Of a stretch of 64,000 nt of DNA, positions 46,151-55,239 are shown piece by piece. The notes beneath the pieces were generated by a model. That model worked only from the letters and a program-made list of their open reading frames with translations. It was not told the DNA's origin and did not search any database. This DNA comes from Ancylomarina longa (GTDB lineage Bacteria; Bacteroidota; Bacteroidia; Bacteroidales; Marinifilaceae), in contig NZ_RJJX01000003.1 of the NCBI RefSeq assembly GCF_003996985.1, positions 86,646 through 150,645 on the forward strand, read 5' to 3'. Position 1 is the stretch's first letter. Every line of letters starts with the position of its first letter. A program made the position numbers and the translations under genes.

Positions 46151-48121
46151 ATGAATAAATATTATTTTAAGAGAATAGCTTTCCTATTCGTTGTGGCTTT
46201 TGTTTTTACTGCTTGCCAAAGTGGATCGAACAAACAATCAAAGGGTGCATTTGGAGATAGTGATGTCGCGTCAAAGGTTTATGTCCCTCCTGGACAGTAT
46301 GATGAATTTTATGCTTTTTTTTCCGGAGGATTTAGTGGTCAGGTAAGTGTTTATGGTTTGCCTTCTGGTAGGTTATTAAAGGTAATTCCTGTATTCTCAG
46401 TAGATCCGGAGAAAGCTTACGGATTTAATGAAGAAACAAAACCAATGCTAAATACTTCTTTTGGTTTTATTCCTTGGGATGATTCTCATCATCCTGAATT
46501 ATCTCAAACGGATGGAGTACCCGATGGCAGATGGTTATTTATCAATGGAAATAATACCCCTCGTATTGCCAGAATTGATCTAAAAACTTTCGAAACTGTT
46601 GAAATTCTGGAAATCCCCAATAGTAGTGGAAATCATAGTTCTCCATTTATTACAGAAAATTCTGAATATTTGGTTGCAGGAACACGCTTTAGTGTACCTA
46701 TTCCTCAAAAAGACGTTGCTTTAAAAAGCTATAAGGAAAACTTTAAAGGAGCTTTGAGTTATATAAAAGTTGGTAAGGATGGAGAAATGAGTATTGCATT
46801 TCAAATTCTTGTTCCCGGATATGATTATGACTTGGCTCATTCCGGAAAAGGAAAATCACACGGTTGGACTTTTTTTACTAGTTATAATACAGAAGAAAGT
46901 AATACGCTACTTGAAATCGGAGCTTCTCAAAAAGATAAGGATTATATCGCTGCTGTAAATTGGAAAAAAGCAGAAGAATATCTTGCTGCCGGCAGATTTA
47001 AAACCTTTCCTGCAAATTATGCGCATAATACATACAGTGATGCTACACATTCAGCAAAATCCGAAATGCTTAAGGAAGTGAAGGTTTTAATACCGGAAGA
47101 ATGCCCAGGTTTAATCTATTATTTACCAACACCTAAATCACCTCATGGTGTTGATGTGGATCCATCGGGAGAATATATTTGTGGTAATGGTAAATTATCA
47201 TCAGATATTACGGTGCATTCGTTCACTAAAATGTTACAGGCTATTAAGGACGATAATTTTGACGATGAAGTGGATGGCATTCCCATTATAAATTATGAAG
47301 CTGTGCATGCTGGTTCGGTTAAGAGTAGTGGATTAGGACCTTTGCATACAGAATTCGACGGTAGAGGAAATGCTTATACTTCCTTTTTTATCTCTTCGGA
47401 GGTTGTGAAATGGAAATTAGGAACTTGGGAGGTGTTAGATCGTGTTCCTGTATATTATTCTATTGGCCATTTAATGATTCCTGGAGGAGATTCTAAAAAG
47501 CCATTCGGTAAGTATTTAGTTGCCTTAAATAAAATCACTAAGGATCGTTATCTACCAACAGGGCCTGAACTTTGTCAGGCAGCTCAACTTTTTGATATAT
47601 CAGGTGATAAAATGAAATTATTACTTGATTTCCCAACAATTGGAGAACCTCATTATGCTCAAGCTATACCAGCTGAAATTATAAAAAATAACTCCGTTAA
47701 ATATTATAAACTAACGGATAATAAACATCCATATCATATTAGTTCTGAAGATGAGGCCAAAGTAACCAGAGAAGGAGACAATGTTCATATTTATATTAGT
47801 TCGATAAGAAGTCATTTCGCTCCAGATAATATTGAAGGTGTGAAGGTTGGAGATAAAGTATATTTTCACCTTACAAATTTAGAACAGGACTGGGATGTAC
47901 CTCATGGCTTAGGAGTTATGGGTGCCAAAAATTCTGAGATTCTTGTTATGCCTGGTCAAACAGAAACATTACTATGGAAGCCACAACGTCCTGGCGTATT
48001 CCCATTCTATTGTACTGACTTTTGCTCGGCTCTGCATCAGGAGATGCAGGGATATGTAAGAGTTTCACCAAAAGATTCAAAGGTTCCTATTAAGTGGAGC
48101 GTAGGAGATTTTGAAGAATAA
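46151..48121 (+). CDS. nosZ: Nitrous-oxide reductase, clade II
   Basis: NosZ reduces N2O to N2 in the periplasm, using CuZ and CuA centres. The 656-residue protein starts at the ATG at 46151, with a lipoprotein-type signal (VVAFVFTAC) and no twin-arginine motif, consistent with the Sec-exported clade II (atypical) form. A seven-bladed propeller with conserved histidines is followed by a C-terminal cupredoxin-like CuA domain: C621, C625, H629 and M632 in CTDFCSALHQEM. An upstream ATG at 46124 would add nine residues before the signal. It leads the nos cluster. Confidence 0.94.
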   Translation: MNKYYFKRIAFLFVVAFVFTACQSGSNKQSKGAFGDSDVASKVYVPPGQYDEFYAFFSGGFSGQVSVYGLPSGRLLKVIPVFSVDPEKAYGFNEETKPMLNTSFGFIPWDDSHHPELSQTDGVPDGRWLFINGNNTPRIARIDLKTFETVEILEIPNSSGNHSSPFITENSEYLVAGTRFSVPIPQKDVALKSYKENFKGALSYIKVGKDGEMSIAFQILVPGYDYDLAHSGKGKSHGWTFFTSYNTEESNTLLEIGASQKDKDYIAAVNWKKAEEYLAAGRFKTFPANYAHNTYSDATHSAKSEMLKEVKVLIPEECPGLIYYLPTPKSPHGVDVDPSGEYICGNGKLSSDITVHSFTKMLQAIKDDNFDDEVDGIPIINYEAVHAGSVKSSGLGPLHTEFDGRGNAYTSFFISSEVVKWKLGTWEVLDRVPVYYSIGHLMIPGGDSKKPFGKYLVALNKITKDRYLPTGPELCQAAQLFDISGDKMKLLLDFPTIGEPHYAQAIPAEIIKNNSVKYYKLTDNKHPYHISSEDEAKVTREGDNVHIYISSIRSHFAPDNIEGVKVGDKVYFHLTNLEQDWDVPHGLGVMGAKNSEILVMPGQTETLLWKPQRPGVFPFYCTDFCSALHQEMQGYVRVSPKDSKVPIKWSVGDFEE

Positions 48122-48139
48122 ATATTCTTGACGATTCTA

Positions 48140-48170
48140 AGCCGGAAGAAGATTAAGAGTTCTTCCGGCT
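48140..48170 (+). terminator. Perfect hairpin after nosZ without a T run
   Basis: GCCGGAAGAA pairs with TTCTTCCGGC over 10 bp around a 9-base loop, extended by an A-T closing pair. It lies 19 bases after the nosZ stop. No T run follows, so it may act as an attenuator or mRNA 3'-end stabiliser between nosZ and the following genes. Confidence 0.5.
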
Positions 48171-48227
48171 ACAATTTATTTCGTCTAATTAAGTGAATAA
48201 ATCCATTATGATAGAAATATTAACTAA

Positions 48228-48806
48228 ATGAAAAATAAATCAAGAATTTTAATGATTCTGGCAGCAGTTATGCTATTGGGATTATTCTTTTCTCCTTTAT
48301 GGAAGATCCGTCTCGAAGCACCTCAATATCCGAATGGTGTGAACATGTATATTTGGATTAATCAAATAACCGGTGATACTCCAAGCACCTTGCAAAATAT
48401 TAATATTTTAAACCATTATATAGGAATGGAATTCATTAAACCTGATTCTATCCCTGAACTAACCTATTTCCCTTTTGTAATTATCGGTATGGTATTATTG
48501 GGAATTGGTATTGCCTTTACCAAGAAGCGCAAGTTATTCGTCTTTTGGGGAGTTATATTAATGATATTAGGTGCATTAGGGATTTATGATTTCTATTTAT
48601 GGGAATTTAATTACGGACATAATTTATCTCCAACTGCTCCAATAAAAATTCCGGGAATGGTATATCAGCCTCCGGTATTTGGTTCAAAAATGTTATTGAA
48701 TTTTAAGGCCATCTCCCTTCCTTATTATGGGTCTTTATTTCTTGTTCTTTCAATGATATTTAATATCTTATCCTATAGTCTCAACTGGAAAAATTGGAAA
48801 AAATGA
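48228..48806 (+). CDS. Nos-cluster membrane protein of unknown function
   Basis: This 192-residue protein has four hydrophobic segments (about 5-24, 84-103, 107-125 and 166-184), with a long extracytoplasmic loop between the first and second rich in Tyr and Asn. I do not recognise a known domain. Its place between nosZ and nosL matches a recurrent small membrane protein gene that I recall in clade II nos clusters. Its end overlaps the nosL start, so coupling is likely. Confidence 0.8.
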   Translation: MKNKSRILMILAAVMLLGLFFSPLWKIRLEAPQYPNGVNMYIWINQITGDTPSTLQNINILNHYIGMEFIKPDSIPELTYFPFVIIGMVLLGIGIAFTKKRKLFVFWGVILMILGALGIYDFYLWEFNYGHNLSPTAPIKIPGMVYQPPVFGSKMLLNFKAISLPYYGSLFLVLSMIFNILSYSLNWKNWKK

Positions 48807-49240
48807 ACAAATTATTATGGATTTTTATCCCAATATTGATCTCTTGTCAGCCAAAACAACAAGTTATTCATTATGGTCACGATGAGTGTCACTATTGTAG
48901 AATGATGATCATGGATAAGCAATACGGCTCGGAATTGGTATCTAAAACATCAAAAGTCTATAAGTTTGATTCGGTTGAATGCTTGATCGATTTTCTACAG
49001 CAAGATGAATTTGACGTAAAGGATACAGCTTTAGTGATGGTAACCCCATATGATGAGCCAGGTGCACTGATGCCAGCAAAAAGTTGTTATTTCTTACATT
49101 CTAAAAATCTGCCGAGTCCGATGGGAATGTATCTAACCGCTTTCAAATCGAAAGATGCTGCACTTGCAACGCAAAAAAAGTTGGGAGGAGAAGTAATGGG
49201 TTGGAAGGAATTATACAGTGGTTTTAAATCTTTAAAATAA
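48803..49240 (+). CDS. nosL: Copper chaperone lipoprotein NosL
   Basis: NosL delivers copper to NosZ. The 145-residue protein starts at the ATG at 48803 with a lipobox (IPILISC). The NosL domain shows HDECHYCRMMIMDKQYGSELVSK, with the family CxYCxMxI motif that is thought to bind Cu(I), and FDSVECLIDFL. The 4-base overlap with the preceding membrane gene suggests coupled expression. Confidence 0.9.
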   Translation: MNKLLWIFIPILISCQPKQQVIHYGHDECHYCRMMIMDKQYGSELVSKTSKVYKFDSVECLIDFLQQDEFDVKDTALVMVTPYDEPGALMPAKSCYFLHSKNLPSPMGMYLTAFKSKDAALATQKKLGGEVMGWKELYSGFKSLK

Positions 49241-49246
49241 ATCGAT

Positions 49247-50494
49247 TTGAGAAGATACTTATTCATTCTGGTTGTGATCCTGTATTCAGCTCTGCTAAAA
49301 GCTGAAGTATTAAAGGTAAGACTTAATTCTTCATTATCTTCTCTTCATATTGCGATTAAAAAAAGTCATGCAGGAGATACCATTTGGGTAGAAGCTGGTA
49401 GTTATAAAGAACCTCCGCTTTTAATAGAACATCCCTTAACGATTATTGGAATCGATTATCCTGTAATAGAAAATACCAAGAGAGAAGAGATTTTTACCAT
49501 AGAATCGGATAGTGTTAATATTATTGGGTTGCAATTGCAGAATGTAGATGTGAACTACGTGAATGATTTTGCTGCAATTAAGGTGAACAAGCAAGAGGGA
49601 TGCAAGTTCGAAAATAATCATATACTAAATAGCTTTTTTGGAATTATGCTGAAGAATTCCAGTACTTGTATCATCCGTAATAATTATATCAAAAGAAATC
49701 CTACCGAAGAAGAGGATGAAATGTCCACTGGTAATGCCATTCATTTATGGTATTGCAGAGATATGTTGATTGAAAAGAATGAAACAAGAAATCACCGGGA
49801 TGGTATTTATCTGGAATTTGTTGATAGAAGTATTGTTCGTGAGAATTTAGTAGTTGATAATATTCGATACGGATTACATTTCATGTTTTCTGATCATGAC
49901 CAATATATAGCTAATACCTTTCGGTCTAACGGAGCAGGAGTGGCAGTGATGTTTTCTAAGTATATCATCATGAAAAATAATCACTTCGAGTATAACTGGG
50001 GAAGTTCATCTTACGGTTTACTTTTGAAAGATATTACGGATAGTGAAATTATTAGGAATTATTTCAATACCAATACAACAGGCATCTATATGGAGGGGTC
50101 TAACCGGATAAAGATTTTTGAAAATATTTTTAATCAAAATGGTTGGGCCTTAAAAATATATGGGAGTAGCAATGAGAATCAATTCAGTAGGAATAATTTT
50201 TTGAATAATAGTTTCGAGTTATCTGTGTTTGGAAGATCAACGACCAATAAGTACGATGGAAATTATTGGAGTTTATATACGGGATATGATTTGGATAAAA
50301 ATGGTATTGGTGATGTTCCCTATCGTCCGGTAAAACTTTTCTCGCGAATTATTGGGAAAATTCCTTCCTCTAGTATTTTAATGAGAAGTTTACTTATTGA
50401 TATCATAAATTTTGCAGAAAAAGTAAGTCCGGTACTTACTCCTGACTATTTAATGGATCACCAACCCTCTAAAAAGCCTTTTGTGTATGATTGA
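49247..50494 (+). CDS. nosD: Periplasmic NosD, right-handed beta-helix protein
   Basis: NosD is needed with NosF and NosY for maturation of the NosZ copper site. The 415-residue protein has a signal peptide (from the TTG at 49247, the only start in a sensible place) and a string of Asn-rich beta-helix turns (such as GIMLKNSSTCIIRNNYI, GIYLEFVDRSIVREN and GIYMEGSNRIKIFEN), the CASH-domain pattern of NosD. It starts 6 bases after nosL and overlaps nosF. Confidence 0.9.
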   Translation: MRRYLFILVVILYSALLKAEVLKVRLNSSLSSLHIAIKKSHAGDTIWVEAGSYKEPPLLIEHPLTIIGIDYPVIENTKREEIFTIESDSVNIIGLQLQNVDVNYVNDFAAIKVNKQEGCKFENNHILNSFFGIMLKNSSTCIIRNNYIKRNPTEEEDEMSTGNAIHLWYCRDMLIEKNETRNHRDGIYLEFVDRSIVRENLVVDNIRYGLHFMFSDHDQYIANTFRSNGAGVAVMFSKYIIMKNNHFEYNWGSSSYGLLLKDITDSEIIRNYFNTNTTGIYMEGSNRIKIFENIFNQNGWALKIYGSSNENQFSRNNFLNNSFELSVFGRSTTNKYDGNYWSLYTGYDLDKNGIGDVPYRPVKLFSRIIGKIPSSSILMRSLLIDIINFAEKVSPVLTPDYLMDHQPSKKPFVYD

Positions 50495-51194
50495 AATACT
50501 CAACCTCCAGAAATCATATGGTAAGAATTTAATTTTAAAAGACATTTCTCTATCTCTGGAAAGAGGAAGGATAATATCCATATTAGGTCCAAATGGATCT
50601 GGGAAAACAACGCTTATAAAGTCGATATTGGGATTGGTAGTACCTCAAATTGGCGATATTCGTTTTGATGGAGAATCTATTCTTGGGAAATGGGAGTATC
50701 GTAAAAAGATTGCCTATTTGCCACAAATAGCTAGATTCCCAGAAAACCTTAAAATAAAAGAGCTCCTAAATCTCATTAAAGATATTCGCGAGCAAAATGC
50801 CGATGATAATTACTTAATTCAGTTTTTCGGATTAGAAAAAGAGATGAATAAGGCCTTGCGTAACTTATCCGGCGGAACAAGGCAAAAAGTAAATATGCTG
50901 ATTGCATTTATGTTTGACTCCCCTGTCATTATTTTAGATGAACCTACTGTTGGTCTTGATCCCGTAGCGATTACCAGACTAAAGGAGCTTTTGGAGCGAG
51001 AAAAAGACAAGGATAAGCTTATCCTTTTTACCACACACATCATGAGTTTGGTAGAAGAAATTTCTGATGAAATTATTTTCTTGTTGGAAGGGGAAATATA
51101 TTTTAAAGGATCGGTGGAGGAGTTGAATCAATTAAATGGTTCAGGTAATTTGGAAAAGGCAATTACTAACCTAATGGAGAAAAGAAATGTTTAA
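50487..51194 (+). CDS. nosF: ABC transporter ATPase NosF
   Basis: NosF is the ATPase that pairs with NosY and NosD for NosZ assembly. The 235-residue protein has Walker A GPNGSGKTT near 34, signature LSGGTRQK near 128, Walker B VIILDEPTVGLDP, and the switch histidine in TTHIM. It starts inside the last codons of nosD and overlaps nosY by 8 bases. Its C-terminal tail is short, typical of NosF. Confidence 0.9.
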   Translation: MIEILNLQKSYGKNLILKDISLSLERGRIISILGPNGSGKTTLIKSILGLVVPQIGDIRFDGESILGKWEYRKKIAYLPQIARFPENLKIKELLNLIKDIREQNADDNYLIQFFGLEKEMNKALRNLSGGTRQKVNMLIAFMFDSPVIILDEPTVGLDPVAITRLKELLEREKDKDKLILFTTHIMSLVEEISDEIIFLLEGEIYFKGSVEELNQLNGSGNLEKAITNLMEKRNV

Positions 51195-51969
51195 AATTTT
51201 TAAATACAGTTTTTTTGATCTGATAAGAAGTACGTGGAGTTTAGTTTATCTGCTATTCTTTTTGGTTATTACCAGTGCAATTTTATATATGAGTGGCGAT
51301 TTAACCAAGGCCATTATTAGTATGATGAATGTGATTTTGATGTTGATACCTTTGGTTTCAACTGTTTTTGGAGCCATTTATCTATATAATTCCAGAGAAT
51401 TTGCTGAATTGTTGTTAGCACAACCTATCAAGCGGAAGTCTTTTTTTCTCGGTCAATATTTAGGCTTATCAATCTCCTTAACAGTTAGTTTTTTGATTGG
51501 AGTAGGGTTGCCTTTCATCTTTTGGGGAGTGATAGGAAGTAAGTATCTAAGTAACTTTTTGGTTCTTATGGGGGTGGGATTACTACTTGGATTTATTTTT
51601 TCCTTATTGAGCTACTGGGTAGCACTTCGATTTGAAAATAGGATAAAAGGATTTGGATTTGCTCTCTTTATCTGGTTATTTATGTCAGTTATTTACGATG
51701 GGATATTTCTTTTAATACTGATATGGTTTGAATCCTATCCAACCGAAAATTTGGCTATCATTCTTACTCTATTTAATCCAATAGATTTAGGAAGAGTTTT
51801 AATTATGCTTTTTTTGGATACTTCTGCACTTATGGGATATACTGGAGCTGTCTTTTATAAGTTTTTTGGTGCGCTAAATGGAATTCTTATTTCATCGATG
51901 ACCTTATTTCTTTGGATTATTATTCCTGTCTTTTTTCTTGTTAGATATGCTAATAAAAAAGACTTTTAA
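51187..51969 (+). CDS. nosY: ABC transporter permease NosY
   Basis: This 260-residue membrane protein has six hydrophobic segments and the SREFAELLLAQPIKRKSF coupling block of NosY/GldF-like ABC-2 permeases. Overlap with nosF supports an intact NosFY transporter. It is the last gene of the nos cluster, followed by a terminator. Confidence 0.9.
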   Translation: MFKIFKYSFFDLIRSTWSLVYLLFFLVITSAILYMSGDLTKAIISMMNVILMLIPLVSTVFGAIYLYNSREFAELLLAQPIKRKSFFLGQYLGLSISLTVSFLIGVGLPFIFWGVIGSKYLSNFLVLMGVGLLLGFIFSLLSYWVALRFENRIKGFGFALFIWLFMSVIYDGIFLLILIWFESYPTENLAIILTLFNPIDLGRVLIMLFLDTSALMGYTGAVFYKFFGALNGILISSMTLFLWIIIPVFFLVRYANKKDF

Positions 51970-51973
51970 CAAA

Positions 51974-52000
51974 AAAAACATCTCTTTAAGAGATGTTTTT
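51974..52000. terminator. Hairpin terminator between nosY and the HMA lipoprotein gene
   Basis: ACATCTCTT and AAGAGATGT form a perfect stem, preceded by an A run and followed by a T run, so it can end the plus-strand nos operon and the minus-strand HMA gene. Confidence 0.88.
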
Positions 52001-52020
52001 GAAATGCAGAAAGATTAAGA

Positions 52021-52341
52021 TTACTCCTCAACTTTATAGCCAACCGCTTCAATCTTTTGTGATATTTCATCACGATTAACTTTGTTTTTTTCTACTTTGA
52101 GAATGACCTTGTTGTCTTTGTGGGAAGCTTTCACCTCAATCACTCCGTCCATATTTTTTAAGCCATTTTCTACCGTGTTTTCACAACCTGTACAAGTCAT
52201 ACCAGTTACGTTTAATTCCATTTTATCATATTGTACCACCTGTATTTTTTCTGGCTTCGTTTTCTGGTTTTCCTTTTTTGTACTCGACTGACAAGCAGAG
52301 AAGCAGATAAAAGCGAAAATCAATATTATTACATTTTTCAT
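52021..52341 (-). CDS. Heavy-metal-associated (HMA) domain lipoprotein
   Basis: This 106-residue protein has a lipoprotein signal (FICFSAC) and one HMA domain with the CxxC metal motif in GMTCTGCENTVENGL, followed by a linker and a beta-alpha-beta fold ending at GYKV. It would sit in the periplasm or on an inner- or outer-membrane leaflet and bind Cu(I) or another soft metal. Its place between nosY and the oxidase genes suggests a copper supply role, which remains inference. Confidence 0.85.
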   Translation of the reverse strand: MKNVIILIFAFICFSACQSSTKKENQKTKPEKIQVVQYDKMELNVTGMTCTGCENTVENGLKNMDGVIEVKASHKDNKVILKVEKNKVNRDEISQKIEAVGYKVEE

Positions 52342-52398
52342 TTTGGTTAATTTTTATTTGAATTATAAAGTAAGATTTCTTGTTGAAATGTCAAAATA

Positions 52399-53265
52399 TC
52401 AGAGATAAAACCTATCTAAACTTATCATGATCATTACGATAAGAAAGTATAAATTAAGTCTTAGGAATAGTTTACGCACAGAAATTCTTTCCATTTGTTT
52501 CAGGAGGATAAAACTGTTTGGAATGATCCATAAGGAAAAAGCTAGTAGGATCCACATTAAGTATTTCGAGGAAATTACTTGAAAAGCAGGAAGTAAGAGT
52601 GCAACCACCACAGTTGCAAGCATCCAAATTAAGGTGATATTATGAATTTGTTTTCTGCTGAAAACATCTATCAAAACTTTGAATCCAGCTTGTTTGTAAT
52701 CCTCACCATAAAGGAGAAGTAACAACCAGAAGTGTGGTATTTGACCAATAAAGAAAAAGAAAGCCAGCGCAAGAATGGGAGCTGCAAAGTGATGTCCACC
52801 AGCCGCAACCCAACCTATAATTGGAGGGAATGCACCACTTAAAGCACCTGGTACTACAGCAAAAGCAGAAATTTGTTTTAAAGGAGTATAAACTAAATTG
52901 TACCAAAAAATAGAAAAGATCGCAATCCATAAACTTATTGCATTTCCACCCCATGCAAGCAATCCGCAACCAATTAGAAGAAAGGAAACACTCCATCGAA
53001 TAGCTTCCGGGATGCTGATCCTACCAGCCGGTATCGGCCTGAATTTGGTTCGATTCATCATTCCATCTTTTTTATATTCTTGTATGTGATTAATAGCAGA
53101 GGCGCCAGCCACAATAAAAAATATTCCAAATATAACATAGACCAAATTCCAGCTAATTTCTGGTTTAAACAGAATATAACCCGTAAAACAGGAAAAGGAA
53201 ATTGGAATGGCAATCTTCACTTTTCCAAGCTCGTAGAGAACTGATATTTTAGCCCTTATATTCAT
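52399..53265 (-). CDS. ctaB: Heme o synthase (protoheme IX farnesyltransferase)
   Basis: This 288-residue enzyme of the UbiA prenyltransferase superfamily farnesylates heme b to heme o for the aa3-type oxidase. It has about nine hydrophobic helices. The prenyl-diphosphate motif N-x3-E-x3-D appears as NHIQEYKKDGMMNRT, with a second in YKQAGFKVL-type sequence. It lies 108 bases beyond the stop of coxB and is probably in the same transcript as the oxidase genes. No heme a synthase (CtaA) gene is seen in this window. Confidence 0.9.
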   Translation of the reverse strand: MNIRAKISVLYELGKVKIAIPISFSCFTGYILFKPEISWNLVYVIFGIFFIVAGASAINHIQEYKKDGMMNRTKFRPIPAGRISIPEAIRWSVSFLLIGCGLLAWGGNAISLWIAIFSIFWYNLVYTPLKQISAFAVVPGALSGAFPPIIGWVAAGGHHFAAPILALAFFFFIGQIPHFWLLLLLYGEDYKQAGFKVLIDVFSRKQIHNITLIWMLATVVVALLLPAFQVISSKYLMWILLAFSLWIIPNSFILLKQMERISVRKLFLRLNLYFLIVMIMISLDRFYL

Positions 53266-53373
53266 ATTTCAGCATCTTTATAGTTTGTATTATAGTAATA
53301 ATCGTGAATATTTATTTTCAATTAATAGATTTGATGAATAAGTATATTCCTTATAGAAGGCGATAGCAGTAAT

Positions 53374-54318
53374 TTATTCCGAAAGTGTCTTCATAAACTT
53401 AATAATTTCATCAATGTCTTCATCTGTTAAATCATCTTTATAAGATAGCATTAAGCCTCTTTTAAAGCCTTTTACTATGTCGCTATTGGGGTTATGTATT
53501 GAATTGTGAATATAGGCGCTATCAACTATTAATTCTCTTTTTTTACCTTGAGTAATCACCACTTCAGTTTTGCCGAATAGACCTTTCCATGATGGACCAA
53601 CCAATTTGGAACCATCCAGTGAATGACAAGCAAGGCAACCATTCTTTTTGACGATAAGATGGCCAAGTGCTCCGGGCTTGTCTGTTATTAGCGTAGCAAC
53701 ACGAGTGGTGTCGATATACCATTTATCAAATTTGTCTTGTGGCATCACCACAACGGAAGTATGCATGGATGAATGTTGCAATCCACAATATTCAGTACAG
53801 AATAAGTCATATTCTCCAACTCTACCTGGAATAAACCACATCATTTGTTTCTTGCCGGGAACTAAGTCTTGTTTTAATCGAAAAGCCGGGATGTATAAAC
53901 TGTGTATAACATCCAATGCTTTTAAATCCAGTTTAACTGCCCGATCTAAAGGAACGTAAAGTGTATCAGTTTGTTTCCCATTTTCATATTGAAATTGCCA
54001 ATTCCACATTCGTCCTATACTCTTGATTGTGAATGCATCTTCTGGTGCTTCTTTCATCGGTTTATATCCAATCCAACCATAGTAAAACATTACCATTACC
54101 AATATTGTTGGTATGATAGTCCATGTAATTTCCAGACTAACACTGCCATGAATTTGAGTTGCCTTTGGGTTTTTAGATTTTCGATATCTAAAAACAAAGT
54201 ATATCATAGTTGCAGTAATAGCTATTAGAAAAAAGAAAATAATTCCCAAAATAACCATGAATGAGGTATCCACTCCTTTTACAAAATTTGAGGCATCTGG
54301 TATTTTTTGCGAAAACAT
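53374..54318 (-). CDS. coxB: Cytochrome c oxidase subunit II fused to cytochrome c (caa3-type)
   Basis: This 314-residue protein has two N-terminal helices, a cupredoxin domain with the CuA ligands in CTEYCGLQHSSM near 178-189 and aromatic residues MWNWQF near 105, and a C-terminal cytochrome c domain with CLACH (about 227-231). The fused heme domain lets it accept electrons directly from ACIII cytochromes. The gene lies 3 bases after the small subunit IV gene. Confidence 0.91.
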   Translation of the reverse strand: MFSQKIPDASNFVKGVDTSFMVILGIIFFFLIAITATMIYFVFRYRKSKNPKATQIHGSVSLEITWTIIPTILVMVMFYYGWIGYKPMKEAPEDAFTIKSIGRMWNWQFQYENGKQTDTLYVPLDRAVKLDLKALDVIHSLYIPAFRLKQDLVPGKKQMMWFIPGRVGEYDLFCTEYCGLQHSSMHTSVVVMPQDKFDKWYIDTTRVATLITDKPGALGHLIVKKNGCLACHSLDGSKLVGPSWKGLFGKTEVVITQGKKRELIVDSAYIHNSIHNPNSDIVKGFKRGLMLSYKDDLTDEDIDEIIKFMKTLSE

Positions 54319-54321
54319 AGG

Positions 54322-54609
54322 CTAGCGATATAAATAATCTAAGAATGTAATAATTATAACAGAAGTAAGTAACAGAAAAACACCTGCTACCATATAGCTG
54401 TAAAATTTCTTATCAAATTTAAGGTGCATGAATATCAATAACACCAAAGTTGATTTTAAGGTAGCTAGCAGGAGAGCAGTAGCAACGGTATAAGGGCCCA
54501 GATAGATATGAGTGACGGCAACTGAGGTTAAGGTCATGAAAAGCAATGCAATCAGGACATAAACATAGGTTCGATACCGTACGATGTGAGGATGTTGTTC
54601 TTTTTCCAT
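54322..54609 (-). CDS. Cytochrome c oxidase subunit IV family protein
   Basis: This 95-residue protein has three hydrophobic helices and the HIYLGPYTVATALLLATLKSTLVLLIFMHLKF segment typical of the bacterial COX4-type small subunit that stabilises the oxidase core. It is located between coxC and coxB, its usual position. Confidence 0.85.
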   Translation of the reverse strand: MEKEQHPHIVRYRTYVYVLIALLFMTLTSVAVTHIYLGPYTVATALLLATLKSTLVLLIFMHLKFDKKFYSYMVAGVFLLLTSVIIITFLDYLYR

Positions 54610-54618
54610 GAGATTTGT

Positions 54619-55239
54619 TTAGGTGATCAGATAAAATAATGGGAATAGGAAAATCCAGATTAAATCGACAAGATGCCAATAGAGACCGCTATTTTCCAGA
54701 ATAATAAAATTATCATGCTGAATCTTATCTTTGGCAACCAGACGCATGACATATCCAATAAATGCCATACCAATAATAATATGAAGAGCATGAAGGCCTG
54801 TCATTGTATAATACAAACCAAAAAACAAGATCTCTCCTCTACTGGCTTCTTGCAAAATAGTGCTACCGGGGTAAATACCATGAGAAATTTTACCACTCCA
54901 CTCGAAGTATTTATTTACCAGAAAAAGAAAAGCCAGGAACAAAGTAACCCCCATTAAAATAAGGGTCAACTTTTTGTTTTTATATTGAATCGCACTAATT
55001 GACATGGCAATTGTCATGCTACTTACTAATAGAATCACAGTATTTATGGTTCCGGTAAATGTGCTTAATTCGTGTGCGGCAAGATGAAATGCCAATGGGT
55101 TTAAATAACGATAAACCGAGTAAACGATAAACAAACCTCCGAATAAAAGCAATTCCGTAAATATAAAAATCCACATGCCAGTTTTGGCACCTTCGTCATC
55201 CCGATGTTCGTCGATGTGTACGTGATCATTCATAGTCAT
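54619..55239 (-). CDS. coxC: Cytochrome c oxidase subunit III
   Basis: This 206-residue membrane protein has five helices and the subunit III motifs GMWIFIFTELLLFGGLF near 20-36, FYTMTGLHALHIIIGM near 140 and YWHLVDLIWIFLFPLFYL near the C-terminus. It overlaps the 3' end of coxA by 14 bases, so the two are translated together. Confidence 0.92.
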   Translation of the reverse strand: MTMNDHVHIDEHRDDEGAKTGMWIFIFTELLLFGGLFIVYSVYRYLNPLAFHLAAHELSTFTGTINTVILLVSSMTIAMSISAIQYKNKKLTLILMGVTLFLAFLFLVNKYFEWSGKISHGIYPGSTILQEASRGEILFFGLYYTMTGLHALHIIIGMAFIGYVMRLVAKDKIQHDNFIILENSGLYWHLVDLIWIFLFPLFYLIT

